Of a stretch of 8,506 nucleotides of DNA, positions 6,404 through 8,506 are shown piece after piece. Position 1 is the first letter of the stretch, and each line of letters opens with the position of its first letter. The position numbers and the translations under genes were made by a program. The notes under the pieces are model-generated. The model was not told where the DNA came from and did not search any database. It saw nothing but the letters and a program-made list of their open reading frames with translations. The DNA is from PFJX01 sp964646585 (lineage in GTDB: Bacteria; Pseudomonadota; Gammaproteobacteria; Burkholderiales; Thiobacillaceae), in the NCBI GenBank assembly GCA_964646585.1, contig CAZYEY010000277.1, positions 1 to 8,506 of the forward strand. Direction: 5' to 3'.

Positions 6404-7587
6404 TCCAGACTCCCCGCCAGCTCGAAGATAGGCATGTAGAGCAGCACCACGATGACCCCGATGGTGAGGCCGATGAGGGCCATGAGCAGAGGCTCCACCA
6501 GGCGGGTGAACCAGTCCACGCCACGGGCCAGCTCCTCGTCGTGGAAGGTGGCGATGGCTTCCATCATTTCCCCCATGCGGCCGCTTTTCTCACCCACCCG
6601 CAGCATGCGCAGGGCCACCGGGGTGGTGAGGCCGGCGGCCTCCATGGCCCGGGAGGTGGGCTTGCCCTCGCGAATGTCCCGGGCGGCGATGGCCAGGCGG
6701 GCGCGCAACTCCGGATGCAGCAATCCTTCTGCCATGGCCAGGGCGCCCACCATGGGAATGCCGCCAGACAGCAGCATGCCCACGGTGCGGTAGAAACGGG
6801 TCAACTGGAACACCCGCAACTTCTCTCCCAACCCAGGCAGGCGCCAGAGGCGGCGGGAGAGGGCGGCGCGCACCTCTGCGCGGCGCAGGGCCTGGATGCC
6901 GGCGAAACCCAAGACCAGGGCCCCGGCGCCCACCAGCGCGGCGTGGTTCTGGATGAGGCCGCCCCATTCCATGAGCAGGCGGGAGGCCCAGGGCAGGCGC
7001 TCCAGGTTGCCCTCGTAGATGGCGGCGAAACGTGGCACCACCCAGCCCAGCAGGAACAGGGCCACCAGCCCCCCGACTGTCAGCAGCAGGATGGGATAGA
7101 GGGAAGCCGCCACCATTTTTTTGCGCAGGCCGTCCAACTGGGCCTCATAGCTCACGTAGCGGTTCAGGGCTTCGGAGAGGTTGCTGGTCTTCTCCGAGGC
7201 CCGTACCGAAGCCACGTAAAGAGGTGGGAAAGCCTCGGGATGACGGGCGATGGCGGCGGACAGGGATTCCCCTTCGTAAAGGTGGCTCAACACCGCTTCC
7301 AGGATCTTGCGGATTTCCCCCCGGGGCTCTTTCTCAGCCAGGGTCTGCAAGGCCTCCACCAGGGACAAGCCGCTGCCCAGCAGGGCGAGCAGTTCCCGGG
7401 AGAAGAGGACGAGGGGGAAGCGGTGACGGTGGCTGGCCCAGGCAAGGCCGGACCCCTCCGCCGCCCTCACCTTTAGCACCGTGTAGCCCTGACGTCTGGC
7501 CTGGTCGGCGGCATCGTCCGGGTGGGCTGCCTCTAGGGTCAGACGATGACGACCGCCGGCTGCCAGGGCGGTGACGCGGAATCGCAT
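6400..7587 (-). CDS. gspF: GspF inner-membrane platform protein
   Basis: 395 residues, the usual size for GspF/PilC. The open frame extends 31 codons upstream, but that part overlaps gspG. The ATG at 7587 gives the typical MRFRVTAL start and lies 4 bases after the gspG stop. An N-terminal cytoplasmic segment leads into the first T2SSF domain (about 58-180; F-S-R-E-L-L-A-L-L-G-S-G near 62-73) and the second (about 260-385; Y-R-T-V-G-M-L-L-S-G-G-I-P near 266-278, then V-G-E-K-S-G near 331-336). Membrane helices are likely at about 161-185, 212-232 and 364-388. It organises the pseudopilus base and contacts GspE. The stop codon TGA lies in the target duplication of the inserted element. The last residues GSLE are unaltered, so the protein appears intact. 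Confidence 0.94.
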   Translation of the reverse strand: MRFRVTALAAGGRHRLTLEAAHPDDAADQARRQGYTVLKVRAAEGSGLAWASHRHRFPLVLFSRELLALLGSGLSLVEALQTLAEKEPRGEIRKILEAVLSHLYEGESLSAAIARHPEAFPPLYVASVRASEKTSNLSEALNRYVSYEAQLDGLRKKMVAASLYPILLLTVGGLVALFLLGWVVPRFAAIYEGNLERLPWASRLLMEWGGLIQNHAALVGAGALVLGFAGIQALRRAEVRAALSRRLWRLPGLGEKLRVFQLTRFYRTVGMLLSGGIPMVGALAMAEGLLHPELRARLAIAARDIREGKPTSRAMEAAGLTTPVALRMLRVGEKSGRMGEMMEAIATFHDEELARGVDWFTRLVEPLLMALIGLTIGVIVVLLYMPIFELAGSLE

Positions 7588-7591
7588 GTGT

Positions 7592-8020
7592 CTACCAGTT
7601 GCCGATGTCGGCTGCCTCACCCGTGCCGCCGGGCTGGCCGTCCTTGCCCAGGGAAAGCAGGTCGTATTCGCCATGCTCACCGGGCTGCTTGTATTGGTAA
7701 GGATTGCCCCAGGGATCGTTGGGCACGGCCTTCTTCAGATAAGGCCCCTGCCAGCGGGCTTCCCCGGCCGGTTGCGTGAACAGGACGGCCAGCCCTTGCT
7801 CGCTGGTGGGGTAGCGGCCCACATCCAGGCGGTACTGGTCCAGAGCGTCCTCCAGGGACTTGATCTGGGCACGGGCAGCCTTGACTTCGGACTTTCCCAC
7901 CTGGGAGAAGTAGCGTGGCGCCACGTAGCCGACCAGGAGGCCGATGATGACCAGAACCACGAGAAGTTCGAGCAAGGTGAAACCGGCACAGCGGCGAGAA
8001 GCGGCGGTAGGAAGTCGCAT
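7592..8020 (-). CDS. gspG: GspG major pseudopilin
   Basis: 142 residues, the usual GspG length; it builds the pseudopilus shaft. The leader is 13 residues ending in Gly13, the peptidase site is before Phe14, and Glu18 is at +5 (FTLLELLVVLVIIGLLVG). After the helix come VKAARAQIKSLEDALDQYRL and the G-R-Y-P-T-S-E-Q-G-L segment at about 68-77, then W-Q-G-P-Y-L-K and V-P-N-D-P-W-G-N-P-Y. The C-terminus Y-D-L-L-S-L-G-K-D-G with GG and A-D-I-G-N-W is the calcium-binding loop of GspG. An in-frame stop upstream (TGA, 21 bases before the ATG) excludes a longer start at a common codon. No strong Shine-Dalgarno is seen. It is the first gene of the cluster in reading direction. Confidence 0.97.
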   Translation of the reverse strand: MRLPTAASRRCAGFTLLELLVVLVIIGLLVGYVAPRYFSQVGKSEVKAARAQIKSLEDALDQYRLDVGRYPTSEQGLAVLFTQPAGEARWQGPYLKKAVPNDPWGNPYQYKQPGEHGEYDLLSLGKDGQPGGTGEAADIGNW

Positions 8021-8201
8021 GGGCGTGGGCTGGATGAGTCAACCGGTCAATTTTGGAGGCGGATCGTTTCAGAATGATGTGACCGGAATGGCATGGAGCC
8101 CAAATCTTGTGCACCCTGGCATTTGCGGGTTGGCGCTGGGCAAACGGGCCGAATCGATGCCAACCTCATGGCGGCTGTCGGACGGCGGATTTCGGGCCTG
8201 G
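8021..8201. other. Intergenic region upstream of the gsp operon
   Basis: 181 bases between the DUF2339 gene and gspG. The operon promoter would be expected here. I find TTGAC-type boxes on the minus strand (at about 8036-8040 and 8044-8048 in plus coordinates) but no convincing -10 partner, and no strong terminator hairpin with a T-run. A 7-bp inverted pair, CCGGTCA at 8043-8049 and TGACCGG at 8080-8086, is present. Nothing is firm enough to call a promoter. Confidence 0.4.
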
Positions 8202-8506
8202 TCAGGCTCCGGCGCGTTTCGGCGGCATCGGCGCGAAGTAGGCCGCGGTCAGCAGCAGTAGCGCGACGCCGATCAGCGTGGCGCTCCAGATCAGCGTGCC
8301 CTGGCCGGCGGCGTCGAGCAGCAGCAGCTTGACGCCGACCACGCCGAGCAGGCCGATGCCGGCATACCAGCCCTGGCGGTGGCCGACGCGGGAGGCGCGG
8401 ATCATGGCGGCGATGGCGACCACGCTCCACAGCAGGGTCAACAGCGCCTGGCACAGCGTCGAATCCAGCATCGCCTCGAAGGTGAACGGCACGCCGCCCC
8501 AATGGT
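8202..8506 (-). CDS. DUF2339 multi-pass membrane protein, C-terminal fragment
   Basis: The last 100 residues of a protein whose N-terminus lies beyond the right edge; the frame is open to the edge, entering as H-W-G-G-V-P. Three hydrophobic helices are visible, around W-S-V-V-A-I-A-A-M-I, G-I-G-L-L-G-V-V-G-V-K-L-L-L-L-D and L-I-G-V-A-L-L-L-L-T-A-A-Y-F-A-P, ending P-M-P-P-K-R. This pattern (W near the break, VKLLLLD, then an AYFAPMPP end) matches the C-terminus of DUF2339 proteins, very large polytopic membrane proteins of unknown function. It is probably unrelated to the secretion operon. An internal GTG at 8492 is not the real start. Confidence 0.82.
   Translation of the reverse strand, partial: HWGGVPFTFEAMLDSTLCQALLTLLWSVVAIAAMIRASRVGHRQGWYAGIGLLGVVGVKLLLLDAAGQGTLIWSATLIGVALLLLTAAYFAPMPPKRAGA

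Noticed and set aside
6178..7476. Plus-strand open frame of 432 codons starting in the element
   Set aside because: Most of it is antisense to gspF; the first part is only translation of the repeat.
7588..7680. 31-codon N-terminal extension of gspF
   Set aside because: It lies within the end of gspG and gives a sequence unlike GspF; the ATG at 7587 starts the normal family N-terminus.
8190..8204. Small palindrome GCCTGACCAGGC at the DUF2339 stop as a terminator
   Set aside because: A 5-bp stem with a 2-base loop and no T-run; not a credible intrinsic terminator.

Overview
This GC-rich window (by eye about two thirds G+C) looks like a chromosomal piece of a betaproteobacterium, possibly of the Rhodocyclales type. 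That placement rests on the gene order, the protein style and a DUF2339 neighbour, and no species can be named. Every convincing gene lies on the minus strand, so the operon reads from right to left.

Layout in reading order: the C-terminal end of a DUF2339 membrane protein (8506-8202); a 181-base gap (8201-8021) with no clear terminator or promoter; then a type II secretion / type IV pilus-like operon. The operon runs gspG major pseudopilin (8020-7592), gspF platform protein (7587-6400), a 235-bp non-coding insertion (6398-6164), gspE ATPase (6163-4502), a GspL-cytoplasmic/PilM-like protein (4521-3781), a PilN-like protein (3784-3272), a GspM/PilO-like protein (3275-2742), a GspC/PilP-like protein (2745-2263), the secretin gspD (2266-308), and a second pseudopilin cut by the left window edge (298-1). 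Together they supply the motor (E), inner-membrane platform (F), the L-N-M-C assembly bridge, the outer-membrane pore (D) and pseudopilus subunits. The GspL function is split into separate PilM-like and PilN-like genes, as in type IV pili. The remaining minor pseudopilins probably lie past the left edge. No prepilin peptidase is present in the window.

Four successive junctions downstream of gspE (L/N, N/M, M/C, C/D) are 4-base ATGA stop/start overlaps, which suggests tight translational coupling. The most notable feature is between gspF and gspE. A MITE-like element with perfect 18-bp terminal inverted repeats and a 5-bp target duplication (ATGAA on the coding strand) has inserted exactly into what must have been another ATGA overlap. 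The duplication gave gspF its stop codon on one side and gspE its start codon on the other, so neither protein changed. The element also places a new Shine-Dalgarno-like GAGG in front of gspE, inside an arm that can pair with the opposite arm in the mRNA.
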